Counted from the first letter of the stretch, positions 1-8,983 are shown. The stretch is 64,000 nt of DNA from Lachnocurva sp045579705 (GCA_045579705.1 JAZNMP010000004.1:1-64000); one strand, 5' to 3'. The notes: generated by a model not told the origin, from the letters alone. Made by a program: numbers and translations.

Positions 1-403
1 GTAAGTCAATATCAGTTGCAATAATCTTAATCCTGTCAAGTGGCAGAAATTTTGATAACAACATTACCAGAGAATAAGGCTCATCTCCGGTGGAACATGC
101 CGCACTCCATATCTTAAGGGATTTTGTTTTCTCAAAAAGATATGGAAAAATCTTTTCTTCTAAATATTTCCACTGCTCCGGATTCCGATAGAACTCAGAT
201 ACATTAATTGTAAGAAAGTTTATGAATTCATCGAATACTGCAGTATCTTTTTTCAAGAGATCAACGTATTCATCATAAGACTTACAATTGTTTCTGGACA
301 CCAAAGAATCTATACGGCGTCGCATCTGCTTTTCCTTATAAGAACTAAGGTCAATCTTTGTCATTGAAAGTACTTTTGCTTTAAAACCCTCATAATTGTC
401 CAT
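1..403 (-). CDS. cheR: Chemotaxis methyltransferase CheR, N-terminal part (cut by window edge)
   Basis: CheR transfers methyl groups from S-adenosylmethionine to glutamates of chemoreceptors, opposing CheB. The visible 134 residues include the N-terminal helical CheR domain (MTKIDLSSYKEKQMRRRI, residues 14-31; NVSEFYRNPEQW around 87-98) and the start of the SAM-binding fold (SAACSTGDEPYSL, about 113-125, the family's AxCSTGEEPYS loop, and IIATDI near 129-134). The ATG at 403 has AGGAGG six bases upstream. The gene starts 50 bases after the rpsA stop with no terminator or promoter I can see between, so it may be read from the cmk-ispH-rpsA transcript. It lies far from the other che genes of the window (53745-58628). 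The C-terminus lies outside the window. Confidence 0.93.
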   Translation of the reverse strand, partial: MDNYEGFKAKVLSMTKIDLSSYKEKQMRRRIDSLVSRNNCKSYDEYVDLLKKDTAVFDEFINFLTINVSEFYRNPEQWKYLEEKIFPYLFEKTKSLKIWSAACSTGDEPYSLVMLLSKFLPLDRIKIIATDIDL

Positions 404-453
404 AGCCTACCTCCTGATATCCAGAATAATGTTAGTTCCAAAGATCTATTTAA

Positions 454-1545
454 TTACTCTTCTACAGCAACTGCTTCTTCAGCTTCGTCACCCTTACCAT
501 CCATAGCTTTGATGCTAAGTGAGATCTTGTGCTCGCTATCACGAACTTCTACAACTGTAGCTGTTACTTCCTGACCTACCTTAAGTACATCAGCTGGCTT
601 ATCAACGTGATCACGTGAAATCTGTGATACGTGAAGAAGTGCATCGATACCTGGCTCAAGTTCAACGAAAGCGCCGAACTCTGTCATACGTGCAACCTTA
701 CCAGTTACAACTGTACCAACAGCGTATTTCTCTGAAGCGCCGTTCCATGGGTTCTCGTTATCGAACTTGCATGAAAGAGCGATCTTCTTTCCATTGATAT
801 TCTTAATGAAGACTTTAACCTTGTCATCAACATTGTAAAGCTTCTTAGGATTTTCAACATGTCCCCAAGACATTTCTGAGATATGAAGAAGACCATCAAC
901 TCCACCGAGATCGATGAATGCACCGAAGTCAGTAACGTTCTTAACTGTACCTTCGATAGCGTCTCCAACATGAATATTATCAAAGAATTCCTTCTGAACT
1001 TCTTCTCTCTTAGCAACAAGAAGCTGCTTTCTATCACCGATGATTCTTCTCTTTCTAGGGTTGAACTCAGTGATAACGAATTCGATTTCTTTACCGTTGT
1101 ACTGGCTGAGATCCTTTACATAAGTATCAGCGATAAGGCTAGCTGGTACGAATACTCTTGCTTCATCAACAACGACTGAAAGACCACCGTTAAGAACCTT
1201 AACAACCTTTCCTTTAAGAACTTCATGGTTCTCAAATGCTTCTCTAAGCTTTTCGTTGCCTTTTTCCTGCTCAAGTCTTCTGTATGAAAGAAGAACCTGG
1301 CTCTCGCTCTCGTTAACTTTAGTAACGATTGCTTCCATTGTATCACCTTCTTTAACTACTGTAGTTAAATCAAGGTTAGAATCTTCTGTATACTCGTTGC
1401 GAGTAATGATTCCATCGCATTTATATCCGATGTTAAGTGCAATCTCATCTGGTTTTACATAGATGACTGTACCCTCTACAATCTCCCCGTTATGAATTGT
1501 TTTCATTGATGCTTCAAGCATCTGTTCAAAGCTTTCTTCTGGCAT
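454..1545 (-). CDS. rpsA: 30S ribosomal protein S1-like protein, four S1 domains
   Basis: RNA-binding protein of the S1 family, which helps mRNA bind the 30S subunit. Four S1 (OB-fold) repeats are visible at about residues 18-88, 106-175, 192-262 and 274-350; the third and fourth carry the well-conserved FGAFIDLGGVDGLLHISEMS and FGAFVELEPGIDALLHVSQI segments. With 363 residues it is shorter than the six-domain E. coli S1 but usual for Firmicutes. The ATG at 1545 lies inside ispH; AGGAGG and AAGGA stand just upstream. The reading frame is -1 relative to ispH and the two overlap by 43 bases. Related Clostridia often carry an IspH-S1 fusion protein, so this pair looks like the split form. The C-terminus is acidic (DEAEEAVAVEE). 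Confidence 0.93.
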   Translation of the reverse strand: MPEESFEQMLEASMKTIHNGEIVEGTVIYVKPDEIALNIGYKCDGIITRNEYTEDSNLDLTTVVKEGDTMEAIVTKVNESESQVLLSYRRLEQEKGNEKLREAFENHEVLKGKVVKVLNGGLSVVVDEARVFVPASLIADTYVKDLSQYNGKEIEFVITEFNPRKRRIIGDRKQLLVAKREEVQKEFFDNIHVGDAIEGTVKNVTDFGAFIDLGGVDGLLHISEMSWGHVENPKKLYNVDDKVKVFIKNINGKKIALSCKFDNENPWNGASEKYAVGTVVTGKVARMTEFGAFVELEPGIDALLHVSQISRDHVDKPADVLKVGQEVTATVVEVRDSEHKISLSIKAMDGKGDEAEEAVAVEE

Positions 1546-2381
1546 GTTCCTTGAACCTCCTCAATAATTTTGTTTGGGGTCGAAGCCCCAGCTGTTATTC
1601 CTACGCTGTCAATGGATTTAAGTACGGAGAAATCAAGGTCATCAACTGTCTGGATAAAATATGTATCCTCATTCTTTTCCTTACAGATCTCAAACAACTT
1701 TTGTGAGTTAGAACTGTTTTTCCCGCCGATTACGATCATCACATCAACTTTATCTGCAACTTCTCTGGCTTCTTTCTGTCGTTCCCAGGTAGCATTACAG
1801 ATCGTATTCAAACATAGTAAATCATAACCTTTTTTTCTGATGATTTCAACTATATCTTCAAATTTCTTATAATTAAAAGTAGTTTGAGAAACCAAGCAAA
1901 CTTTTTCGCCTTCGTCAAAGGACAAAGCCTCTGCTTCAGCGACATCTTTAATAACTGTATATTCATCAGAGCCAATCCATCCGATGATTCCTCGAACCTC
2001 TGGATGATTGATATCTCCGGTTATGACAATCTTATAATCTTCTAAATCATATTTTTTAACTGAACGCTGAATCTTCTGGACAAAAGGACAGGTTGCATTT
2101 ACAACTGTAAAGCCTCTTTCCTCGAGATCCAGAATCGTCTGTTCCGGCACTCCATGGGATCTGATGATAATCACACCCGGAGCGTATTTGGACAAGTCTT
2201 CCCCTTCTTCAATAACTACTACACCGCGGTCTTCTAATTCCTTTACCACGATTTCATTATGAATAATAGGTCCATAGGTATAAATATGCTGCGGCTCTTT
2301 GTCCAGTTCTTTGTAAACTGTATCGAGAGCTCGCTTAACCCCAAAGCAAAAACCTGCGGACTCTGCTTTCACTATCTCCAT
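1503..2381 (-). CDS. ispH: 4-hydroxy-3-methylbut-2-enyl diphosphate reductase IspH
   Basis: Last enzyme of the MEP (non-mevalonate) isoprenoid pathway; reduces HMBPP to IPP and DMAPP with a 4Fe-4S cluster. Cluster cysteines are visible at C12 (AGFCFGVKRAL), in NATCPFVQK near residue 97 and in NTICNATWERQ near 191; the C-terminal SVGITAGASTPNKIIEEV segment is the family signature. 292 residues is a full single-domain length. The last 13 codons (after EEVQGT) are read in an alternative frame across the start of rpsA, so this tail is not expected to be conserved. Partner MEP genes dxr and ispG lie in the same window. It follows cmk by 14 bases. Confidence 0.95.
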   Translation of the reverse strand: MEIVKAESAGFCFGVKRALDTVYKELDKEPQHIYTYGPIIHNEIVVKELEDRGVVVIEEGEDLSKYAPGVIIIRSHGVPEQTILDLEERGFTVVNATCPFVQKIQRSVKKYDLEDYKIVITGDINHPEVRGIIGWIGSDEYTVIKDVAEAEALSFDEGEKVCLVSQTTFNYKKFEDIVEIIRKKGYDLLCLNTICNATWERQKEAREVADKVDVMIVIGGKNSSNSQKLFEICKEKNEDTYFIQTVDDLDFSVLKSIDSVGITAGASTPNKIIEEVQGTCQKKALNRCLKHQ

Positions 2382-2395
2382 TAAAAATCTCCTAA

Positions 2396-3055
2396 TTATA
2401 ATCTAGAGTCTTTAAGCTCTAAAATCTTTGCTACAACTTCATCTATAGTCATATCTGAAGTATCTACGAGCACGGCATCATCTGCCTGTTTAAGCGGAGC
2501 GATAGCACGATTTCTATCCTGCTCGTCTCTAGCTTCGATGTCTGCGATGATAGATTCTAAATCAGCCTGCTCACCACGTTCAATCATCTCTTTATATCGA
2601 CGCTCGCCACGAACTCTGGAAGATGCTGTAAGAAAAATCTTTAACTCAGCATTTGGTAATACAACTGTACCGATATCTCTTCCGTCCATAAGAACGGAAT
2701 TCTTTCTGGCGATATCTTTCTGTAAGTCTAAGAGTCTAGCACGTACTGCTTTATATGAGCTGGTCTTTGATGCGGCTGCAGAAACTTCACCTGTACGAAT
2801 GAGAGAATTTACATTCTCACCGTTTAATAAGATCTGCTGTTCACCATTCTCGTAAACCAAATCGATATTTACATTTAATACAGCATCAGACACAGCAGAC
2901 TCATCTGTGATGTCGATAGAATTCTTTAGCATATAAAGAGCAACTGCTCTATACATAGCTCCTGTATCTACATACAAAAATCCCATTTCCTTCGCAGCAC
3001 GTCTGGCGATAGTACTTTTTCCTGCTCCTGCCGGTCCGTCGATTGCTATATTCAT
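2396..3055 (-). CDS. cmk: Cytidylate kinase
   Basis: Phosphorylates CMP and dCMP with ATP in the cytosol. The P-loop GPAGAGKSTIAR lies at residues 7-18, the DTGAMYRA substrate motif at about 31-38, and the DGRDIGT motif at about 126-132, all typical of the cmk family. I place the start at the ATG at 3055, with GGAGG eight bases upstream; a TTG five codons further up lies inside the Shine-Dalgarno sequence and is unlikely. It sits in the conserved FAD protein-cmk-ispH-rpsA order found in many Clostridia. Length 219 residues is normal. Confidence 0.96.
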   Translation of the reverse strand: MNIAIDGPAGAGKSTIARRAAKEMGFLYVDTGAMYRAVALYMLKNSIDITDESAVSDAVLNVNIDLVYENGEQQILLNGENVNSLIRTGEVSAAASKTSSYKAVRARLLDLQKDIARKNSVLMDGRDIGTVVLPNAELKIFLTASSRVRGERRYKEMIERGEQADLESIIADIEARDEQDRNRAIAPLKQADDAVLVDTSDMTIDEVVAKILELKDSRL

Positions 3056-3075
3056 CTCTATTTCCTCCAATTAAA

Positions 3076-4344
3076 TTAATTTGCCGCAGAAACACCTGCA
3101 GCATATCCACTCGAAAAAACAAACTGTAGATTAAAGCCTCCAGTAAAGGCATCTACATCGATTACTTCTCCAGCGAAATAAAGTCCATCTATAAATTTAG
3201 ATTCCATAGTTTTAGAATCTATCTCTTTACAGGATACTCCACCCTGTGTAACAACAGCCTGGTTGTATTTGCCGAGATCTGAAACTGTTATATCAAAATG
3301 TTTCATAAGTTTAATTATCGATTCACGATTCTCCCTAGTTATATCGTGAACTTTCAAATCACTCTTAAGTCCCAATCTATGAATAAACACAGGTATCATC
3401 TTTGAAGGGAGTAAAGCTCCCAGGACATTTTTCAAATCTGCATTCTTCCTGTCTTCGAATTCTCTAAGAAGACGTTTATCCAAAGTATCAACATCTAAAG
3501 CCGGTTTTAAATCTATAAAGCCAGGGAGTTCTCCCCTCTTCTCCAGATCACGACCTATAATCGCACTACCGGAAAGGACCAACGGTCCCGAAATACCGTC
3601 TTTAGTAAAAACCATCTCTCCTCTATTACAATAGGATTTGTTCTTTCGATACTGAATATTAAGCTCTACATTACGAAGAGAAAGACCTTCCATCTCACCA
3701 TAATCGCCCTCTTTAAGTATCATCGGAACCAGTGAAGGTCGAAGTGCTGTAACACTGTGACCGAGACTTCTCGCAAAGTCATATCCATCTCCAGTAGAAC
3801 CTGTTGTAGGGTATGACAAACCACCCGTCGCTATTATTATAGCATCACCTTCGAGAACATCTCCATTGTCAAGAGTGACAGATTTCACCTGTTTTATCTT
3901 CTTACTTTTTACATCGGAATCTGTATAATCGATCACTTCTATAGAGCGAACTCTGGAATGCAACTTTACGATTACGCCGTTTTTTTTCAGGCATGATTCA
4001 AAAGCCTTCGTAACACTGGACGCATGATCAGAAACGGGAAATACTCTATTTCCCCTCTCCACCTTTGTCTTACATCCATTCTGTTCCAGAAAAGCAATCA
4101 AATCATCGTTTGTAAAAGCATTGAAGATACTATAGTTGAATTTAGGATTAGAAATGTAATTCTCTAAGTATTCGGACATAGGAGCAGCGTTTGTAACATT
4201 GCATCTGCCCTTACCTGTGATATAAATCTTTTTTCCCAGTTTCTCATTTCGTTCTATGAGAAATACTTTTGCACCCATCTTAGATGCAAAGACGGCGGCG
4301 CATAGTCCTGCAGCGCCACCACCTATTACAATCACTTTTTTCAT
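3076..4344 (-). CDS. HI0933/YhiN-type NAD(P)/FAD-dependent oxidoreductase
   Basis: Flavoprotein of the HI0933 (aminoacetone oxidase-like) family; the physiological substrate of this family is not well established. The N-terminal Rossmann GGGAAGLCAAVFAS (residues 8-21), the following ERNEKLGKKIYITGKGRCN segment, the ATGGLSYPTTGSTGDGY motif near 171-187 and the C-terminal GEVIDVDAFTGGFNLQ segment are family hallmarks. Length 422 is usual. It overlaps the preceding rpiR-type gene by four bases (ATGA), implying translational coupling, and precedes cmk by 20 bases. The position next to cmk is common in Clostridia but gives no firm functional clue. Confidence 0.9.
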   Translation of the reverse strand: MKKVIVIGGGAAGLCAAVFASKMGAKVFLIERNEKLGKKIYITGKGRCNVTNAAPMSEYLENYISNPKFNYSIFNAFTNDDLIAFLEQNGCKTKVERGNRVFPVSDHASSVTKAFESCLKKNGVIVKLHSRVRSIEVIDYTDSDVKSKKIKQVKSVTLDNGDVLEGDAIIIATGGLSYPTTGSTGDGYDFARSLGHSVTALRPSLVPMILKEGDYGEMEGLSLRNVELNIQYRKNKSYCNRGEMVFTKDGISGPLVLSGSAIIGRDLEKRGELPGFIDLKPALDVDTLDKRLLREFEDRKNADLKNVLGALLPSKMIPVFIHRLGLKSDLKVHDITRENRESIIKLMKHFDITVSDLGKYNQAVVTQGGVSCKEIDSKTMESKFIDGLYFAGEVIDVDAFTGGFNLQFVFSSGYAAGVSAAN

Positions 4345-5243
4345 AAAATATTTCCACCTGGATTATCAAGCTGTTTTATTTCATCATTTTCATATGTCTG
4401 GAATTCATCCCAGATTTCTTCCAACTGAGTTAATATTGTAGTCACATCTTCATGTTTCTTCAAGCATAAAGATATAATTAGCGCATTGATAACACTAAGT
4501 GGTGCTACGAGAGAGTCAACAACCGATGCCATATCTGACTTTGCAATCAGATTACATGATGAATACAGATTCATCGGACTATTAACACTATCAGTAAGTG
4601 TAATAACCTTTGCTCTACGATTGTCCGCAAACTCTAAAGCTTTTAATGTTTTCCTAGAATATCTAGGAAAAGAAATACCTATAATGACATCGTCTTCATC
4701 TATACGAATCATCTGCTCAAAGATTTCGCTGGCATTTGATGTATGAAGTAATACGACATCATCTCTAACCAGATTCAGATAGAATGAAAGGAAATTTGCC
4801 AGCGGTTCGCAAGAGCGAATTCCCAGCACATAAACCTTTTTTGCATTAAGAATCAAATCGACTGCTCGATTAAATGCATCTTCATCTATGGTGTCTCTAG
4901 TCTCTTTAATCTTATCGCAATCAGTACTGAGCACGGACTTTAAAACTCCATGCTCTGAAATCTTTCCGTAAGTAACCTCCATACGCTGTAGAGAATTCAG
5001 TTTATGTTTAACCATCTCCTCTAAAGCTTTCTGGAATTCCGGATATCCTTTGTAACCGAGGTTCATAGCGAATCTGACAACAGTAGATTCGCTGACCCCA
5101 ACTTCTTCACCGAGTTTTGATGCAGTCAAAAAAACTGCCTTATCATAATTCTTCTCAATATAATCCGAGAGAAGCTTCTGTCCCTTACTGAGTTTCTTAT
5201 AATTTGTATTGATTCTACTAATAAGATCGTTATTATTCTTCAT
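4341..5243 (-). CDS. MurR/RpiR family transcriptional regulator (HTH plus SIS domain)
   Basis: Predicted DNA-binding regulator responding to a phosphosugar. The N-terminal HTH_6 domain covers about residues 1-80, with the recognition region GVSESTVVRFAMNLGYKGY at about 49-67. A SIS (sugar isomerase) domain occupies about 120-260 (KKVYVLGIRSCEP, ISFPRYSRKT). The gene begins four bases after the oxaloacetate-decarboxylase alpha stop and overlaps the next gene by four bases, so it is an internal operon member. The AAGGA just before the ATG is unusually close, so translation may be coupled to the upstream gene. The effector is unknown; control of the neighbouring decarboxylase operon is an inference only. 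Confidence 0.88.
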   Translation of the reverse strand: MKNNNDLISRINTNYKKLSKGQKLLSDYIEKNYDKAVFLTASKLGEEVGVSESTVVRFAMNLGYKGYPEFQKALEEMVKHKLNSLQRMEVTYGKISEHGVLKSVLSTDCDKIKETRDTIDEDAFNRAVDLILNAKKVYVLGIRSCEPLANFLSFYLNLVRDDVVLLHTSNASEIFEQMIRIDEDDVIIGISFPRYSRKTLKALEFADNRRAKVITLTDSVNSPMNLYSSCNLIAKSDMASVVDSLVAPLSVINALIISLCLKKHEDVTTILTQLEEIWDEFQTYENDEIKQLDNPGGNIL

Positions 5244-5246
5244 TCC

Positions 5247-6668
5247 TTATACCGGATACGAACCATTCTCCGTATCTGCTTTCTTTAAATCTACTCCTGA
5301 TTCCTGAGCTTCACGATATTCAAAGAAATCCTTTGCAACCTGTGGGAACAAAGCATATGTCAGGACATCTTCATCCTGCTTCTTCCATTTAGCTACTGCT
5401 TTTTCCATTTCCGGAAGCTGTGGCTCTAAGAGATCAGCCGGACGAACAGAGATAGCATTCTTCTTCTCTTCACCTAAAGCCTTATCTACGACTTCAGGAT
5501 TGAAAGGCTTCTCTGTCTTTCCATATTTTCCTAACAACAGATCCTTTGTCTGATCTGTAACTACTTTATAACGTTCTCCCATGAGAACATTTAGTACAGC
5601 CTGTGTACCCACAATCTGTGATGAAGGAGTAACTAATGGAGGTTCTCCTAAATCAACTCTAACTTTTGGAACTTCTTCTAAAACTTCATGAAGTTTATCT
5701 TCTTTGCCCTGTTCCTTCAACTGTCCGATCAGATTTGAAAGCATACCGCCCGGAACCTGATACAACAGAGTTTTGATATTAACACCGAGTACTTTAGTAG
5801 AAAGTCTACCACTATCGATATATTTCTGTCTGATAGGCTGGAAGTATTCTGCAACTTCTGAGAGAAGTTTCTGGTCTAATCCAGTATCAAACTCTGTTCC
5901 CTTGAATGCTTCAACCATAACTTCTGTAGCCGGCTGAGATGTACCTAAAGCAAATGGAGAAATGGCTGTGTCGATAATATCACAACCAGCTTCTACAGCT
6001 TTCATACATGTCATAGACGCTACACCTGAAGTGTAATGATTATGCAATTCAATAGGCAAGTCTGTAGCACTCTTTAATGCACGAATAAGTTTATCAGCTT
6101 CCTTCGGAACCAGCAATCCCGACATATCTTTAATACAGATAGAATCAGCACCCATAGATTCGATAGCTTTTGCTTTCTTCATCCAGTAATCGAGTGTGTA
6201 TGCATCACCAAGTGTATATGACAAGGCAATCTGTGCGTGACCACCTTCTTTTTTCGCAGCCTTAACTGCTGTCTCCAGATTTCGTAAATCGTTTAAGCAG
6301 TCAAAAATACGAATGATGTCGATACCGTTTGCGATAGATTTCTGAACGAAATACTCAACGACATCATCTGCGTAAGGCTTATAACCTAAGATATTCTGTC
6401 CACGGAACAACATCTGAAGCTTAGTATTCTTAAAGCCATCTCTAAGTTTTCTAAGTCTCTCCCATGGATCCTCATGTAAGAATCTAAGGCAACTGTCGAA
6501 AGTAGCACCGCCCCAGCATTCTACAGCATTGTAACCTATTTTGTCCATAGTAGGAATGATAGGCATCATTTCATCAGTTGTCATACGTGTAGCGATCAAT
6601 GACTGATGCGCATCACGAAGTACTGTTTCTGTTATCTTTAATGGTTTAGTAGTAATCTCTTCACCCAT
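5247..6668 (-). CDS. oadA: Oxaloacetate decarboxylase alpha / transcarboxylase 5S-type carboxyltransferase
   Basis: Carboxyltransferase of the pyruvate carboxylase-B/OadA family, which moves CO2 between oxaloacetate and biotin on a carrier protein. The TIM-barrel start TVLRDAHQSLIATRM (about 15-29), the SICIKDMSGLL segment holding the carboxylated lysine (about 177-187) and the metal-binding LHNHYTSG segment near 208 are visible. At 473 residues it lacks the fused biotinyl domain of Klebsiella OadA; the carrier is encoded separately at 7849-8196. AAGGAG precedes the ATG. It lies in an operon with OadB, OadG, a biotin carrier and an MmdA-like subunit. Activity as a Na+ pump decarboxylase or as part of a transcarboxylase are both possible. 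Confidence 0.92.
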   Translation of the reverse strand: MGEEITTKPLKITETVLRDAHQSLIATRMTTDEMMPIIPTMDKIGYNAVECWGGATFDSCLRFLHEDPWERLRKLRDGFKNTKLQMLFRGQNILGYKPYADDVVEYFVQKSIANGIDIIRIFDCLNDLRNLETAVKAAKKEGGHAQIALSYTLGDAYTLDYWMKKAKAIESMGADSICIKDMSGLLVPKEADKLIRALKSATDLPIELHNHYTSGVASMTCMKAVEAGCDIIDTAISPFALGTSQPATEVMVEAFKGTEFDTGLDQKLLSEVAEYFQPIRQKYIDSGRLSTKVLGVNIKTLLYQVPGGMLSNLIGQLKEQGKEDKLHEVLEEVPKVRVDLGEPPLVTPSSQIVGTQAVLNVLMGERYKVVTDQTKDLLLGKYGKTEKPFNPEVVDKALGEEKKNAISVRPADLLEPQLPEMEKAVAKWKKQDEDVLTYALFPQVAKDFFEYREAQESGVDLKKADTENGSYPV

Positions 6669-6679
6669 GATAGTCTCCT

Positions 6680-7831
6680 TTATTTAACCCCGAAAATAGC
6701 CATAAATACACCAGCTGCAACTGCAGTTCCAATTACACCTGCTACATTAGGTCCCATAGCGTGCATAAGCAGGAAATTTGTAGGATCAGCTTCTGCACCA
6801 ACCTTCTGAGAAACACGAGCACTCATAGGTACAGCAGAAACACCTGCAGATCCGATCAGAGGATTGATACGGCCATGTGTAAGTCGACATAATAGCTTAC
6901 CAAACATAATTCCAGCGAAAGTACTAACACCAAAAGCTATCAAACCGAGGAAGATGATTTCAATAGTTCCCCAGTTCAGGAAGTTCTCAGCACTGGTAGA
7001 TGCCCCTACTGATGTACCGAGCAGAATTACAACGATATACATCAGAGCATTGCTGGCTGTTTCCGTAAGCTGACGTACTACGCCTGATTCTTTAAAGAGA
7101 TTTCCAAGCATAAGCATACCAACTAGAGGAGCTGTAGTTGGAAGAATCAAGCAAACTACGATAGTTACGATAATCGGGAAGAGAATCTTCTCAAGCTTTG
7201 AAACTCGACGGAGCTGACTCATATGAATCTTTCTCTCATCTTCAGTTGTAAAGAACTTCATAATAGGCGGCTGAATCATAGGCACCAAAGACATATAGGA
7301 ATAAGCGGCTACGGCTATAGGTCCCATAAGCTGTGTCTGTCCCAGCTTTCCAGCCAGGAAGATGGATGTAGGTCCGTCTGCTCCACCGATGATAGAAATC
7401 GCGGCAGCAGCCTGATCATTAAAGCCAAACATAATAGCGAGCAGATACGCGGTAAAGATACCGAACTGCGCTGCAGCACCCATCAGGAAACTGATAGGAT
7501 TTGCAATAAGCGGACTGAAGTCAGTCATCGCACCTACGCCCAAAAAGATAAGCGAAGGAAGGATCGACCACTCATCCAACAAATAGAAATAATGTAATAA
7601 TCCACCTACACCATTTGCTGATTCCTCTGGCGAAAGCATGATTCCCGGAAAAATATTTACGAGAAGCATACCAAATGCTATAGGAACCAGAAGCAAAGGT
7701 TCATATTCTTTCTTAATAGCAAAGTACAACAGTACACATGCTATAACTATCATCAAATAGTTGCCTAAAGTCAGATTGAAAAAAGCTGTTTGGTGGATCA
7801 GATTATCTAATGTATTTAAAAAATAACTCAT
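6680..7831 (-). CDS. oadB: Na+-pumping decarboxylase beta subunit (OadB/GcdB family)
   Basis: Integral membrane subunit that decarboxylates carboxybiotin and exports Na+. The protein is almost entirely hydrophobic with about nine or more membrane segments. The functional loop GGADGPTSIFLAGKL (about residues 148-162) contains the aspartate implicated in Na+ transport in this family, and the C-terminal NPLIGSAGVSAVPMSARV and LLMHAMGPNVAGVIG segments are conserved. GGAGG stands before the ATG. Eleven bases separate it from the alpha gene downstream and 17 from the biotin carrier upstream. Length 383 is usual. Confidence 0.95.
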   Translation of the reverse strand: MSYFLNTLDNLIHQTAFFNLTLGNYLMIVIACVLLYFAIKKEYEPLLLVPIAFGMLLVNIFPGIMLSPEESANGVGGLLHYFYLLDEWSILPSLIFLGVGAMTDFSPLIANPISFLMGAAAQFGIFTAYLLAIMFGFNDQAAAAISIIGGADGPTSIFLAGKLGQTQLMGPIAVAAYSYMSLVPMIQPPIMKFFTTEDERKIHMSQLRRVSKLEKILFPIIVTIVVCLILPTTAPLVGMLMLGNLFKESGVVRQLTETASNALMYIVVILLGTSVGASTSAENFLNWGTIEIIFLGLIAFGVSTFAGIMFGKLLCRLTHGRINPLIGSAGVSAVPMSARVSQKVGAEADPTNFLLMHAMGPNVAGVIGTAVAAGVFMAIFGVK

Positions 7832-7848
7832 CTGTTTCCTCCAACTAT

Positions 7849-8196
7849 TTAGTCTAGTGTAATAAGCACATTTCCAGTCTCAACCTGCTGGCCTTCAACT
7901 ACTTCAACAGAAGCAACCACACCATCCTGAGGTGCTGTGATAGGTGTTTCCATCTTCATGATTTCAAGAATCAAAAGCAGCTGACCTTTCTTTACTTCCA
8001 TTCCCTCTTTAGCGTTTACTCTGAAGACCTTTCCAGTAGCTTCAGCCTTTATTACAACTGAGCCTTTCTTTCCGGCTGCTTTCTTTACTGTTTTCTTTGC
8101 TGGAGCACTAGCCTTTGGTGCGCTAGATGTTTTCCCTTTTTCTTCAACAGTAACATCATATACATTTCCATTTACTGTAATCGTATAACTCTTCAT
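7849..8196 (-). CDS. Biotin carboxyl carrier protein of decarboxylase/transcarboxylase
   Basis: Small soluble carrier whose biotin shuttles CO2 between carboxyltransferase subunits and the membrane beta subunit. The biotinylation motif EIMKMETP is at residues 78-85, with K81 as the biotin-accepting lysine. Residues 25-45 are a flexible Ala-Pro-Lys-rich linker, followed by a biotinyl barrel (about 47-115). The N-terminal strand MKSYTITVNGNVYDVTVEE is shared with the 1.3S subunit of transcarboxylase and with GcdC/MmdC. A strong GGAGG precedes the ATG. Confidence 0.94.
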   Translation of the reverse strand: MKSYTITVNGNVYDVTVEEKGKTSSAPKASAPAKKTVKKAAGKKGSVVIKAEATGKVFRVNAKEGMEVKKGQLLLILEIMKMETPITAPQDGVVASVEVVEGQQVETGNVLITLD

Positions 8197-8219
8197 AATC
8201 TATATCCTCCATCTAATGG

Positions 8220-8972
8220 TTATCTACGTCTAATCTGTCTAACTACAAAGTCATCTGTAGTAAGTCCGCTAGAAGCTGCTATAGCAGCACTAATTACTGC
8301 AACAAGTTCCAAATCATCTTCGAGGCTTACATCCTCTTCTACAACTGGTTCTGGAACTGCATTTATTTCTTTGGCTTTCTTTTTCCGCTCTTCGAGATAA
8401 GGGAATATCTTGAAGGCACGAATAATCAGCGAAATCAATATCAATACAGCGAATACGATCAGCATTCCCATGAGAACGTTCAACAAGGCTTTCTGGAAAA
8501 TTTCCAGTTTAGAGTATCTAGGATTTACATTGATACCTGTAAGCTTCATGTTGTCATTTACTATCGTATAAACGAACAGCAAATCGCAGTTTCTCTTTGA
8601 ACAGATTTCTTCAAGGCTGCAAGTAACAGTCTTTCCAGCCTTTGATACTGTCATATTGCCAAACTCTTCGAACTTACCTAATTCACCATTTGTTTCTTTA
8701 ACTGATGAAAGGAACTGGGCATACATATTTGCCTGATTCTTGTCGACTTCTGTCTTTGCTTCCTCTGCCAAATTTACATACTTATCAGATAACTGCTGTA
8801 ACTCGCTATCATTCATCGAGTTAACCGTCTGTGCCATCTGAATCATATCTTTTTCAATTTCAGCTCGGCTTTCTCCATAGATTTCCTTCTGTGCATTTAA
8901 ATCTGCGCCACAGGAAGTCAGTGAAAAAACAACTATCAAAGAAAGGCAAAGAGTTAATAATCTCTTCTTCAT
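8220..8972 (-). CDS. OadG-type gamma subunit fused to an N-terminal lipoprotein domain
   Basis: The N-terminus is a lipoprotein signal (hydrophobic stretch 5-18, lipobox LTSC with the lipidated cysteine at C21). Residues 25-150 form an extracellular domain I cannot assign firmly, resembling the DUF3887-like parts seen in clostridial OadG proteins. A single membrane helix (about 158-187) is followed by a charged cytoplasmic tail, as in OadG, which anchors and assembles the decarboxylase. Typical OadG has only about 80-100 residues, so the 150-residue outside domain is an addition. It lies between the biotin carrier and the MmdA-like gene. The OadG assignment rests on topology and context. Confidence 0.78.
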   Translation of the reverse strand: MKKRLLTLCLSLIVVFSLTSCGADLNAQKEIYGESRAEIEKDMIQMAQTVNSMNDSELQQLSDKYVNLAEEAKTEVDKNQANMYAQFLSSVKETNGELGKFEEFGNMTVSKAGKTVTCSLEEICSKRNCDLLFVYTIVNDNMKLTGINVNPRYSKLEIFQKALLNVLMGMLIVFAVLILISLIIRAFKIFPYLEERKKKAKEINAVPEPVVEEDVSLEDDLELVAVISAAIAASSGLTTDDFVVRQIRRR

Positions 8973-8983
8973 AATATTCCTTT

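Noticed and set aside
1530..1560. Programmed -1 frameshift site joining ispH and rpsA
   Set aside because: The overlap lacks a canonical slippery heptamer in the ispH frame, and rpsA has a good own start site.
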